Assembly: GCA_003054655.1 (NCBI GenBank)
Contig: QAYZ01000008.1
Span: forward strand, 34,571-98,570
Length of the DNA stretch: 64,000 nucleotides
DNA from: Spartobacteria bacterium LR76
GTDB lineage: Bacteria; Verrucomicrobiota; Verrucomicrobiia; Chthoniobacterales; Terrimicrobiaceae
Direction: 5' to 3'
Of the stretch, positions 19,788 to 27,870 are shown in pieces. Made by a program: the position numbers and the translations under genes. Position 1 is the stretch's first letter. Each line of letters begins with the position of its first letter. Below the pieces are notes generated by a model. The model made no database searches, was not told the DNA's origin, and saw only the letters and a list, made by a program, of their open reading frames with translations.

Positions 19788-21955
19788 TCGTCGCTGCCGG
19801 AGCGCTGGCCGTCACAGGTTATGCGGCTTGGGAGCTGGCAATACATTTTGCCCCGCTCCCGCGCACGATCGATGATCCGCCGGTTGCCACTCCGGTGCTG
19901 GAGGACATGCGCGGAACGCCCTTTGCCGTCATTCCCTCCGCGACGATGCGCGCGGCGACGCCGGTCTCTCTCCGCGACATGGGACGCTGGCTGCCCTGGG
20001 CAACCGTGGCGATCGAAGACCATCGTTTCTGGGAACATCACGGTGTCGATTTCTACGCGACCACAGGCGCAGCGCTGCGAAACCTGCGCAATGGCACGAT
20101 CATATCGGGCGCGTCGACCATCACCCAGCAGGTGGTGAAGCTCGCCAGCCGCCGCGAGGGCCGCGCCCCCCGCGCCAAGGTGCGGGAGGCCTTCGGCGCG
20201 ATGAAGCTCGAGCAGCTCTGGACGAAGCAGCAGATCCTCGAGTCGTACCTGAACCGTATTGACTACGGCAACCGCCGCTTCGGGGCCGAGGCGGCGGCGC
20301 AGGCGTACTTCGGCAAAAAAACCGCAAACCTCTCGCTGGCCGAGGCTATCTTCCTTGCTGGCCTGCCTCAATCGCCCACCCGGTTGAATCCATGGCTGCG
20401 CCCCGATGCCGCCATGGCTCGATACCAGCTCAATGTCACCCGGCTTGATCGGCAGGGGTTACTCCCGGAAGGAGCCAGCGCCAGGGAACTGCTCGCCCAT
20501 CCGCCCAGGGTCTCGCGCAACGATCCGCCCGCGCTCGCGCCCTACTTTGCCCGCATGGTGCCGACCAACGGTCAGCCACGCATCCGCACTTCGCTCGACC
20601 TCGATCTCCAGGCCGCGGCAGAGCGCAGGCTCAAGGATCACATCGATCAGGTCGGCGGAGCCGGGGTGGGAGATGCCGCCATCGTGGTGATCGACAATGC
20701 CACGGGAGAGATTCGCGCCCTTGCCTGCGGAGGCAAGGCCGGACAAAGCGCGATCAACTCCGCGTTGGAATCCCGCAGTTGCGGATCGACGCTGAAGCCC
20801 TTCCTGTATTTGCAGGCCATCGATTCACGCGCCTTCACCGCCGCGTCGCTCCTGCCGGACACGCCGGATGCCATCTCCGAGCACTACGAGGACTACGATC
20901 CGCAGAACTACTCGACGACTTACCTCGGCCCCGTGCGCCTGCGCGACGCGCTGGGAAATTCCCTCAACGTCCCCGCCGTCGTAGCCCTGAGCCGCCTCGG
21001 AGCGCGCGAGACCTTCCAGCACTTGAATCGCTGGGGGCTGTGGTTTCCCCAGGGCTTCGATGCCTACGGGGCGGGATTTATTCTCGGCAACGTGCCGGTC
21101 CGGCTCGTCGATCTTGCGGCGGCGTATGCGGGGATCTCGCGGGGCGGTCAGGGTTGGCCGGCAAGGGTGGTTCCGTCCGCGCCCGTGGAATCCCGCGAGG
21201 CCGCCTCGCCCGAAGCCTGCGCCATCATCGCTGATGTGCTTTCCGACAACTCGGCCCGCCTGTGGAGCTTTGGTAATGCCTCCCCACTGAATGTCGGCCC
21301 CCGCACGGCAGTGAAGACAGGAACAAGCTCCGGATTCCGCGACGGATGGTGCGTTGGGTTCAATCGCGAGCACACCGTCGCCGTCTGGTCGGGAAACCTC
21401 GATGGCCGCCCCATGGGCGAGTTGCTCGCCGTACGTTCCGCCGCACCGCTCTGGGCTGCGATGATGAAACATCTTTACGCCTCGGGGGACCATCCGCTGC
21501 CCGAGCCGCAGCCTTCCGAAAAGTTGCATTCTGTTGCCGTCGCCAAAGAAACCGGGCTCCTCCCGCGGCCGAATGAGCCTACCGTGAAAGAATGGTTTCT
21601 TGCCGGAACAGAGCCTAAGGAAAACGCCGCCGACTGGTACGATGCCAGCGGCACATTGATATTGCCGAAAGAATATGCCGCATGGTGTGCCAGCCCGCAG
21701 AATCGCCTCGGTGCAAAGCTCCGCCCAGGGAAACTGGCGATCCTGTATCCTCGCGAGGGCGCGGTCTTTGCCCTCAATCCACACCTGCCAGCGGGCCAGC
21801 AGGTGCTTCCTTTGAAAAGCTCCTGGCCGAACTGCGAGTGGTTTCTCAACGGGAAGAAGCTCGCGACTCCCGAGGTGCCGCTGGCGCGCGGCGAATGGAC
21901 GCTCACCGCCCGCGAAGCCGGGGAGGAAGCGGTCGCCCGCTACTCGGTCGAGTGA
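19766..21955 (+). CDS. pbpC: Penicillin-binding protein 1C
   Basis: Bifunctional class A penicillin-binding protein, 729 aa, anchored by one N-terminal helix. The glycosyltransferase GT51 domain has the catalytic Glu84 in AIEDHRFWEHHG and the STITQQVVK motif. The transpeptidase domain has the active-site Ser341 in STLK, an SLN motif (NSLNVPAV), and KTGTS beginning at Lys517. The C-terminal 70 residues match the extra domain that separates PBP1C from PBP1A/B. The gene begins inside the alpha-2-macroglobulin gene, the known yfhM-pbpC arrangement, which is thought to couple wall repair to protease defence. Its 3' end overlaps the convergent yoeB gene by 16 bp. Confidence 0.94.
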   Translation: MRRRLRVIVAAGALAVTGYAAWELAIHFAPLPRTIDDPPVATPVLEDMRGTPFAVIPSATMRAATPVSLRDMGRWLPWATVAIEDHRFWEHHGVDFYATTGAALRNLRNGTIISGASTITQQVVKLASRREGRAPRAKVREAFGAMKLEQLWTKQQILESYLNRIDYGNRRFGAEAAAQAYFGKKTANLSLAEAIFLAGLPQSPTRLNPWLRPDAAMARYQLNVTRLDRQGLLPEGASARELLAHPPRVSRNDPPALAPYFARMVPTNGQPRIRTSLDLDLQAAAERRLKDHIDQVGGAGVGDAAIVVIDNATGEIRALACGGKAGQSAINSALESRSCGSTLKPFLYLQAIDSRAFTAASLLPDTPDAISEHYEDYDPQNYSTTYLGPVRLRDALGNSLNVPAVVALSRLGARETFQHLNRWGLWFPQGFDAYGAGFILGNVPVRLVDLAAAYAGISRGGQGWPARVVPSAPVESREAASPEACAIIADVLSDNSARLWSFGNASPLNVGPRTAVKTGTSSGFRDGWCVGFNREHTVAVWSGNLDGRPMGELLAVRSAAPLWAAMMKHLYASGDHPLPEPQPSEKLHSVAVAKETGLLPRPNEPTVKEWFLAGTEPKENAADWYDASGTLILPKEYAAWCASPQNRLGAKLRPGKLAILYPREGAVFALNPHLPAGQQVLPLKSSWPNCEWFLNGKKLATPEVPLARGEWTLTAREAGEEAVARYSVE

Positions 21956-22218
21956 TCGGGCTTGCGGTAGTGCTGGCGGAGCTGGAGAAGAACCACCTCG
22001 CCGCCCATCTCGCAATAAACCAGCCGATGTTCCTCACTGATGCGTCGCGCCCAGCAACCCGCGAGCTTTTCGCGGAGAGGAAGGGGACGACCGATGCCCT
22101 GGATCGGGTGCTTCTGGATATCGGCGATGAGATCGTGAATGCGGCGGAGGATCTTGTGATCCGTCTGCTGCCAGTACTCGTAATCCTCCCAGGCGAGGGC
22201 GGTGAAGCGGGCTTTCAT
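21940..22218 (-). CDS. yoeB: YoeB-family toxin with an altered catalytic residue
   Basis: Ribosome-dependent mRNA interferase of type II toxin-antitoxin systems, 92 aa. The fold and alignment to E. coli YoeB are evident throughout (WEDYEYWQQTD, SEEHRLVY, and a C-terminal HY). Arg65, His83 and Tyr84 are present at the same numbers as in E. coli. The position of E. coli Glu46, the proposed general base, is Leu here (GIGRPLPLREKL instead of a GKPEPL-type motif). The C-terminus is about 8 residues longer than E. coli YoeB, adding RKPDHSTE after the terminal His-Tyr. The ATG at 22218 overlaps the yefM stop by 4 bp. Activity may be reduced or the chemistry may be shifted to another residue. Confidence 0.9.
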   Translation of the reverse strand: MKARFTALAWEDYEYWQQTDHKILRRIHDLIADIQKHPIQGIGRPLPLREKLAGCWARRISEEHRLVYCEMGGEVVLLQLRQHYRKPDHSTE

Positions 22219-22472
22219 GCTCCGGCTTCGAGGATACGCTCCTGAGCCTTGCCCTTGATCGTCGAGGCGAAAGCCTTGGTCAGGCGCTTGGCGTTGGCCG
22301 GACTGCGCAGGAGGGTGGCGGTCTCCAGGAGGGACTCGTAGTCATCCATGGAAATCATCACGACAGCCTGGTCACGGTTGCGCGTGATCACGACCGGCTC
22401 GCGGTCGGTGCAGACGGTATCCATCGTCGACGCGAGATTCTCGCGCGCAGCGGTGTAGGTAAGGACCTTCAT
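22215..22472 (-). CDS. yefM: YefM-family antitoxin
   Basis: Antitoxin and autorepressor of the pair, 85 aa. The N-terminal YefM/Phd fold is clear: TYTAARENLASTMDTV, a beta-strand VVITRNRDQAVVMIS and DDYESLLETATLLRSPANAKRL, which matches E. coli YefM nearly block by block. The C-terminal tail is charged and likely unfolded, as expected for the toxin-binding part. The start codon lies inside a perfect inverted repeat, so repression and initiation sites overlap. The pair follows the haem operon on the same strand. Confidence 0.92.
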   Translation of the reverse strand: MKVLTYTAARENLASTMDTVCTDREPVVITRNRDQAVVMISMDDYESLLETATLLRSPANAKRLTKAFASTIKGKAQERILEAGA

Positions 22473-22507
22473 CTGGACAAGATGTTGTCCAGATGAAGGC
22501 GCGTCAA
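22466..22507 (-). promoter_or_regulatory. yefM-yoeB operator with a predicted leaderless promoter
   Basis: A perfect inverted repeat with 15-bp arms (22466-22480 and 22485-22499) and a 4-bp centre; on the coding strand the arms read CCTTCATCTGGACAA and TTGTCCAGATGAAGG. A -35-like TTGACG (complement of 22502-22507) stands 17 bp from a -10-like CATCTT (22479-22484), which places the A of the yefM ATG (22472) seven bases after the -10, about where transcription would begin. No Shine-Dalgarno precedes the ATG. This suggests a leaderless transcript repressed by YefM binding over the -10. The -10 match is only 3 of 6, so the promoter is tentative; the repeat is certain. Confidence 0.7.
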
Positions 22508-22520
22508 TCTTTAGCGACGG

Positions 22521-24035
22521 CTATCCCTCGGAAACCACGTATTTCGTGATCGCTTTCACGAGGCCCGGGATGTCGTGCTGGGGAGCCTCCACATCGACCT
22601 CCAGGCCCAGTTTGCGCACGGTCTTGGTCGTAACCGGGCCGATGCTCGCCACCCGGAGCTTTTCGGGAAGCGGGAGCTTGAGCGCGGCGAAATTTTCCGC
22701 CGTCGACGAGCTGGTGAAGGTGATCATGTCCGCTCCCTCTTCCCGGAAGCGCTTGATGCCGCCGCTCACATCGTCAGTTTCCGGGACGGTACGATAGGCG
22801 ACCGCCTCGTCCACGATGGCCCCGAGCTTGGTCAACTGGGTCGCCAGCACCTCGCGAGCCCCTTCGGCGCGGGCGAGGAGGAACTTCAGGTTCTCCACGC
22901 TCGTCTCCTTCTGGAGTTCGTCGATGATCGCCTCGGCCACGTATTTCTCCGGCTGCACGTCGACCTGTAAATGGAAGGCTCGTACACGATCGGCGGTGGC
23001 GGGCCCGATGGCGGCAATACGCGCTCCGCCGAGGTCGCGGGCATCGCGGTAGATTTCAAAGAACGCCTTGAAGAAAGCATCCACGCCGTTCGGGCTGGTG
23101 AAGACGATCCAGTCGTAAATATGCGCGTCGGCCACGAGTTCGTAAAACTCGCGCTTGTTCGGCGCGGGCTCGATGCGAATGGTCGGCATCTCGTAGGCAT
23201 CGGCTCCGAGTTCGCGGAGCTGACGGACGAGCTCGCCCGCCTGCTGGCGCGTGCGGGTGACCGCGATGCGCTTGCCAAAGAGCGGGAGCTTTTCAAACCA
23301 GTTCAGCTTGTCGCGCAGGTTGACGACCTCGCCGAAGACGGCGACCGCCGGGGCTTTGAATTCCAGCACCTTTGCCTTGGCCGCGATGTCGCCCAGCGTT
23401 CCGGTGAGGGTTTCCTGCTCCGGCGTGGTGGCCCAGCGGATGAGCGCCACCGGCGTATCTTTCGGCATTCCGGCTTCGGCCAGACCTGCCGTGATTGCGC
23501 CCAGCCGCTCGATGCCCATGAGCATGACTTTTGTACCGGGGGTCTTCGCGATGGCGGAGTAGTCGATGGACGACTCGGTCTTGGTCGGGTCCTCGTGGCC
23601 TGTGAAAATCGTCAGCGCCGTGTTGTGCGCGCGGTGGGTGACGGGAATGCCCGCGTAAGCCGGACCGGCGATGGCCGAGCTGATGCCCGGCACGATTTCA
23701 AATTTGCACTTGGCTGCCGCCAGGGCTTCAGCCTCCTCGCCGCCGCGCCCGAAGATAAACGGATCGCCGCCCTTGAGACGAACGACTGTCTTTCCCTCGA
23801 AGGTCTTCTTCACGAGGAGCGCATTGATTTCCTCCTGCGAGAGAGTGTGAGCGCCGGCCTTCTTGCCTACGTAGATCTTCTCGGCACCCTCGGGAGCCCA
23901 CTGGGTGAAGAGCGGATTGCTCAGGTAGTCGTAAACAAGCACGTCGGCCTTTTCGATGCAGGCGCGGCCTTTGAGGGTGAGCAGTCCCGGGTCCCCGGGG
24001 CCTGCGCCCACGAGGTAACAGATTCCAGATTTCAT
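22521..24035 (-). CDS. Uroporphyrinogen-III C-methyltransferase / uroporphyrinogen-III synthase fusion
   Basis: A 504-aa two-domain enzyme. Residues 1-240 are a CobA/SUMT methyltransferase with VGAGPGDPGLLTLKG, VRLKGGDPFIFGRGGEE and VPGISSAIAGPAYAGIPVTH, which methylates uroporphyrinogen III toward sirohaem and cobalamin. Residues from about 255 (GKRIAVTRTRQQAGELVRQL) to the end are a HemD-type uroporphyrinogen-III synthase with FTSPNGVDAFF and FTSSSTAENF. This links the haem branch and the corrinoid/sirohaem branch in one polypeptide. The ATG at 24035 overlaps the hemC stop (ATGA). The open frame runs further upstream only as a shadow of hemC. Confidence 0.93.
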   Translation of the reverse strand: MKSGICYLVGAGPGDPGLLTLKGRACIEKADVLVYDYLSNPLFTQWAPEGAEKIYVGKKAGAHTLSQEEINALLVKKTFEGKTVVRLKGGDPFIFGRGGEEAEALAAAKCKFEIVPGISSAIAGPAYAGIPVTHRAHNTALTIFTGHEDPTKTESSIDYSAIAKTPGTKVMLMGIERLGAITAGLAEAGMPKDTPVALIRWATTPEQETLTGTLGDIAAKAKVLEFKAPAVAVFGEVVNLRDKLNWFEKLPLFGKRIAVTRTRQQAGELVRQLRELGADAYEMPTIRIEPAPNKREFYELVADAHIYDWIVFTSPNGVDAFFKAFFEIYRDARDLGGARIAAIGPATADRVRAFHLQVDVQPEKYVAEAIIDELQKETSVENLKFLLARAEGAREVLATQLTKLGAIVDEAVAYRTVPETDDVSGGIKRFREEGADMITFTSSSTAENFAALKLPLPEKLRVASIGPVTTKTVRKLGLEVDVEAPQHDIPGLVKAITKYVVSEG

Positions 24036-24856
24036 AGCGTGAGGTTTGAAGCGTGTTCGGGCGGGAAGGAACGAAGGGTGACCTTTCCGTTCTCCCAGGT
24101 GGCTAGCGCGCCGACCGGCAGGCTGCATCCGCCGCCGAGCGAGCTCAGGAGCTTGCGTTCGGCGAAGACGCATTGCGCCGTCGGTTCGTGGTGGATGGCG
24201 GCCAGCAGGGAAAGCGTATCCGTGTCTCCGTCGCGGCATTCGATCGCGATCGCGCCCTGGCCGGGGGCGGGGAGCATTTCGGCAATGATGGAAACATGGA
24301 GCCCGACGGGCACGATGTCGCCGAGGCGGTCGAGGCCAGCCTTGGCCAGCACGAGGCCCTGCAGCGTCGGGCTCTCCGCCAGCTTGCGCAGGCGGGTCGG
24401 CACGTTGCCGCGTATTTCCTCCACCCGCAGATCGGGGCGGACATTCAGGAGCTGGGCCTTGCGGCGCGGACTGGAGGTGGCGACGAGCGCGCCCTCGGGC
24501 AAAGCCGTGAGGCCGCCGGGGTATTTGGAAATCAGGACATCCGATGGATCGGCCCGCTCCAGGATCGCTCCGAGCGCGAGGCCGGGGGGCACCTCAGTCG
24601 GCAGGTCCTTCAGGCTATGCACCGCGGCTTGAATCTCCCCCCGAAAGAGCGCCTCCTCGAGTTCCTTGGTGAAAAGCCCTTTCTCCAGGCTGCCGGGCGC
24701 GGCGAGGCTGACATCCAATCGGGCGTCTCCCGTGGTCTTGATGATGCGGGTCTCGATGACGAGGCCGGGGTGCTCCTTTTGCAGCAGCGCTGAGGCAAGA
24801 CGGGTCTGGGCCAGCGCGAGATCGCTCCCGCGGGTGCCAAATACAAATGAACTCAC
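24032..24856 (-). CDS. hemC: Porphobilinogen deaminase (short form)
   Basis: Joins four porphobilinogens into hydroxymethylbilane. FGTRGSDLALAQ, TRIIKTTGD, the catalytic loop VHSLKDLPTE, and the dipyrromethane-binding Cys244 in GGGCSLPVGA are all present. The protein is 274 aa; only 30 residues follow that Cys, against about 70 in E. coli HemC, so most of domain 3 is missing. No frameshift is evident, because the stop overlaps the next start as elsewhere in the operon. It starts with GTG at 24856, overlapping the hemA TGA (GTGA). Confidence 0.93.
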   Translation of the reverse strand: MSSFVFGTRGSDLALAQTRLASALLQKEHPGLVIETRIIKTTGDARLDVSLAAPGSLEKGLFTKELEEALFRGEIQAAVHSLKDLPTEVPPGLALGAILERADPSDVLISKYPGGLTALPEGALVATSSPRRKAQLLNVRPDLRVEEIRGNVPTRLRKLAESPTLQGLVLAKAGLDRLGDIVPVGLHVSIIAEMLPAPGQGAIAIECRDGDTDTLSLLAAIHHEPTAQCVFAERKLLSSLGGGCSLPVGALATWENGKVTLRSFPPEHASNLTL

Positions 24857-25875
24857 AGTCGGGAAATCTCGTGGTGGTGGCGCAGCCAGTTGACGAAGCT
24901 GCGGACGTGGTGGCTGATCATCTGCTCGCAGCGGACGACTTCGCTCCGGCGCGTCTCAATAGACTGGCGGACGATGCCCTCGAGAGAATCGATGTCGTAG
25001 AGGAACACGCCGTCCAGATTGTTCACGGCGGCTTCCACGTCGCGTGGCACCGCCAGGTCGATGATGAAAAGCGGACGCCCCGGCCGCGCCTTCATCATGG
25101 GTGCGAGTTGCTCGTGCCGGACGATGGCGTGGGGCGCGGCGGTCGAGCAGATCAGGATGTCGATGTCGCCAAAGGCGTTCTGCCAATGATCAAAATGAAT
25201 GGCCAGACCGCCGATTTCCTCGGCCAGCCTGGCCGCACGGTCAAAGGTACGGTTGGAAACGATCACGGCCTTGACCCCGCGCGAGACGAGGGAGCGCGCG
25301 GTGCGCTCGCTGGTTTCGCCCGCGCCGAGAATCATGACGCGCTTGCCGGAAAGGTCACCGAAAATCTTGCCTGCAAGATCCACCGCCACCGACCCGACGG
25401 AGGTCGAGCCGCGCGTGATCTGCGTCTCGGTGCGGACGTGCTTGGCCACGCGGAAGGCGTGCTGGAAGAGCTTGTTCAGGTGGCGCGTGGTCGCGCCCAG
25501 CTCGGCGGCGGAGGAATAGGCCTTTTTTACCTGCCCGAGGATCTCCGTCTCGCCGATCACCATGGAATCGAGTCCGCTCGCGACGCGGAACAAATGCTGC
25601 ACGCTGCGGGTGGTGTCGTGAATGTAGAGAGGGGCGTCGTACCCCGTGCGGTCGCGCATCAAGCCGCGCAGTCCGTCGATGGTGCGCACCGGGCAGATGC
25701 TGGAGGCGTAGAACTCCACTCGGTTGCAAGTGGAGAGGATCACCGCGCCGGAAAGGCCATCGATCGTGCGCACCGCGTCGAGAGTCTCGGCCAGCTCATG
25801 CTGGCCGACGGCAAATTTTTCGCGAACCTCGATGGGGGCGTTTTGATGGTTGAGTCCGGCGCAGAGGATGTTCAT
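24853..25875 (-). CDS. hemA: Glutamyl-tRNA reductase (short form)
   Basis: First enzyme of C5-pathway tetrapyrrole synthesis; reduces glutamyl-tRNA to glutamate-1-semialdehyde. Catalytic Cys50 is in STCNRVEFY; GETEILGQVKKAY and the nucleotide-binding MILGAGETSERTA are present. It ends after the long spinal helix (VVRCEQMISHHVRSFVNWL) at 340 aa, whereas enzymes such as E. coli HemA run to about 418 aa, so the C-terminal dimerisation domain is absent. The ATG at 25875 overlaps the ccsA stop; the upstream frame extension is not needed. Confidence 0.94.
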   Translation of the reverse strand: MNILCAGLNHQNAPIEVREKFAVGQHELAETLDAVRTIDGLSGAVILSTCNRVEFYASSICPVRTIDGLRGLMRDRTGYDAPLYIHDTTRSVQHLFRVASGLDSMVIGETEILGQVKKAYSSAAELGATTRHLNKLFQHAFRVAKHVRTETQITRGSTSVGSVAVDLAGKIFGDLSGKRVMILGAGETSERTARSLVSRGVKAVIVSNRTFDRAARLAEEIGGLAIHFDHWQNAFGDIDILICSTAAPHAIVRHEQLAPMMKARPGRPLFIIDLAVPRDVEAAVNNLDGVFLYDIDSLEGIVRQSIETRRSEVVRCEQMISHHVRSFVNWLRHHHEISRL

Positions 25876-26654
25876 GGCCGGGACGAAAGATACTGGATGC
25901 CCGGCAGGCTCACGAGCACGAGCACGAACCCGCATACCGTGAAGAGCGCCAGCCGACGTGGCGGGGCGAAACCAAATTTATGAAGGACGAGGATAAGGGC
26001 GTACAGGCCCCAGATCGCCAGCGAAGCGGTGTATTTCACCTGGTTCACCGCCATCTGGCTGAGCATCCCGGCGGCGAAGGATATGGTCAAAAGTGCGATA
26101 CCCAGCCAGAGAAGCCGAACGATCGCGGCGGCGAGATCGGTGATGGGTGGCAGGTTGTAGAGCAGGGACGACACTTTGTGGGCCTTCAGCAGGCGTTCCT
26201 GCAAAAGATACATGATTCCGGCCACCGCGGCCAGTCCCAGCGCGCCATAGGCCACGATCGAGAGGGCGGCGTGGGTTTCGATCCAGGCATTCGTCGCCCG
26301 CGCCATCGGCGTCTGGTCGAGCGGGCCCACCAGCGCGACAAGGAGCATGAGAAAGGCGAGGGGAGCGGTAAAGGCCCCCAGGAGGGAGAGCCGGTAGGCC
26401 GTGCCGACCACCAGATAGATAAGGAGAAACGACCAGCTCTGGAAGATCAGGACATCGAAGAGGCTGTTCAGTGGGCAGGAACCCTCGAGCTTGCCGCGCA
26501 GGTAGAGAAAGGCGCTCATCAGGGCGAATGCCACGAGGATCGCGACCACGTTGAAGCGGCCCGGGCGGAAATTCCCGGCCCCGAGCGCGAAGAGCGTATA
26601 CCCCAGGCTGCCGACCAGGCTGAGGATGGCTCCGATGAGCAAAATGCGATCCAT
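25872..26654 (-). CDS. ccsA: CcsA/HemX-like cytochrome c assembly protein
   Basis: Eight-helix integral membrane protein, 260 aa, of the CcsA/CcmC family. It carries candidate haem-ligand histidines in IETHAALSIVAY and ALILVLHKFGF and a tryptophan-containing loop (QSWSFLLIYLV). In System II it works with ResB. In HemX-type contexts it also modulates HemA, and here it is the first gene of the hemA-hemC-cobA/hemD operon, so either reading is possible. Its ATG at 26654 faces the 3D lipoprotein gene across about 59 bp. Confidence 0.82.
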   Translation of the reverse strand: MDRILLIGAILSLVGSLGYTLFALGAGNFRPGRFNVVAILVAFALMSAFLYLRGKLEGSCPLNSLFDVLIFQSWSFLLIYLVVGTAYRLSLLGAFTAPLAFLMLLVALVGPLDQTPMARATNAWIETHAALSIVAYGALGLAAVAGIMYLLQERLLKAHKVSSLLYNLPPITDLAAAIVRLLWLGIALLTISFAAGMLSQMAVNQVKYTASLAIWGLYALILVLHKFGFAPPRRLALFTVCGFVLVLVSLPGIQYLSSRP

Positions 26655-26713
26655 GTCTCTCTACTGTGTAAAAAACGTCGCCCGCCGTCTAGTGGAGGCT
26701 TACTTTCCCGCGA

Positions 26714-27220
26714 ATGTCCACCTCGCGGATGCTTCTGGCCAGCCTTTCCCTCGCGGCGGCGGTCCTCCTTTCCTCCTGCGCCGGGCGTTCCTTGCCGCCC
26801 TATGAGAAGCCGATCACGCCCGCCCCGGTGATGAAGATCCGCACCACGGCCTATACCCACAGCGAGAGCGACCACCGGAAATATGCCGCCCGCAACGCCC
26901 TCGGCACCCAGCTCCAGCACGGCCCGATCAACAGCGCCGCCGCTGACTGGTCGCGTTTTCCCGCCGGAACGACCTTCCGCATCGTCGCCACCGGGGAGAT
27001 TTTCATGGTGGATGACTACGGCTGGATGCTCTCCGGCACCAACACCATCGACCTCTACAAGCCCGACGGCCGCTCGATGCGGGAATGGGGCGTCCGGCGC
27101 GTGACCATCGAGATCATCCAATGGGGCGATGTGCGCAAAAGCTACGCCGTGCTCAAACCCCGTGAGAAATACCGCCATGTCCGCCGCATGGTGAAACAGA
27201 TCGAAGACCGCTACCTATGA
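26714..27220 (+). CDS. 3D (Asp-Asp-Asp) domain lipoprotein
   Basis: A 168-aa predicted lipoprotein: signal sequence MSTSRMLLASLSLAAAVLLS followed by the lipobox LSSC. The body has the 3D-domain features: TTAYTHSESDH, the FRIVATGEIFMVDDYGWML strand and the closing NTIDLY aspartate, as in MltA/YocH-type wall-lytic beta-barrels. The normal peptidoglycan-binding domain is absent, so catalysis on murein is inferred only. Its stop overlaps the next ATG (ATGA at 27217), coupling it to a D-Ala-D-Ala dipeptidase. Confidence 0.8.
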   Translation: MSTSRMLLASLSLAAAVLLSSCAGRSLPPYEKPITPAPVMKIRTTAYTHSESDHRKYAARNALGTQLQHGPINSAAADWSRFPAGTTFRIVATGEIFMVDDYGWMLSGTNTIDLYKPDGRSMREWGVRRVTIEIIQWGDVRKSYAVLKPREKYRHVRRMVKQIEDRYL

Positions 27221-27870
27221 TCCCCCTTCGCCGCATTTTGGCCCTCGGCCTGCTTGCCCTTTCCAGTCTCCACTCCACCGAACCCATGCCGCACCTCCTC
27301 GTCAACCTGGCCACGATTGAACGACCACCGCTTGAGGAGATTCGCTACGCGACGACGAATAATTTCACCGGCAAACAGCTCTACCCCTTCCCCGGCGCAT
27401 ACGCCCGGCGCGAGGTCGCCGCCGCCATCGAAAAGGTGCAGCGAGAACTCGCCGCCGAAGGGCTGGGCCTCAAGGTTTACGACGCCTACCGTCCGCTCTC
27501 CGTCCAGCAGCGCATGTGGGACCTCATCCAGGACGAGCGCTACGTCTCGAATCCGGCGAAGAACAAGGGCCGCCACACCCGCGGCACCGCCATCGACGTG
27601 ACGCTGGTCGACAAGCTCGGCAACGAGCTGCCCATGCCCACGACCTTCGACGACTTCACCACCCGCGCCCACCGGGACTCGTCCGAATGGACACCCGAGC
27701 AACGCAAAAACAGCCTCCTCCTGGAGGCCGTGATGAAAAAACACGACTTCATCCCATACCCCTACGAGTGGTGGCACTTCGACTTCGCCGGCTGGGAGAA
27801 ATACCCGCCCCTCGACATCAGTATCAAAGACCTCGCCGACGGGGTGAAGATGGCAACGCCGGTGCCGTAA
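27217..27870 (+). CDS. D-alanyl-D-alanine dipeptidase (VanX/DdpX family)
   Basis: Zinc dipeptidase of the VanX family, 217 aa, which hydrolyses D-Ala-D-Ala. Family motifs are VYDAYRPLSVQQRM, the metal-binding GRHTRGTAIDVTL and the catalytic EWWHFDF. An N-terminal signal peptide (LRRILALGLLALSSLHS) places it outside the cytoplasm, unlike resistance VanX, which is cytoplasmic; a role in peptidoglycan recycling or scavenging is therefore more likely than glycopeptide resistance. No vanA/vanH genes are nearby. Confidence 0.9.
   Translation: MIPLRRILALGLLALSSLHSTEPMPHLLVNLATIERPPLEEIRYATTNNFTGKQLYPFPGAYARREVAAAIEKVQRELAAEGLGLKVYDAYRPLSVQQRMWDLIQDERYVSNPAKNKGRHTRGTAIDVTLVDKLGNELPMPTTFDDFTTRAHRDSSEWTPEQRKNSLLLEAVMKKHDFIPYPYEWWHFDFAGWEKYPPLDISIKDLADGVKMATPVP

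Noticed and set aside
24032..24127. A frameshift explaining the short HemC
   Set aside because: Neither other frame continues domain 3, and the stop overlaps the next gene's ATG in the same style as the rest of the operon.
27217..27870. Vancomycin resistance gene
   Set aside because: The VanX-like enzyme has a signal peptide and there are no vanH, vanA, vanR or vanS genes, so a peptidoglycan-recycling role fits better.
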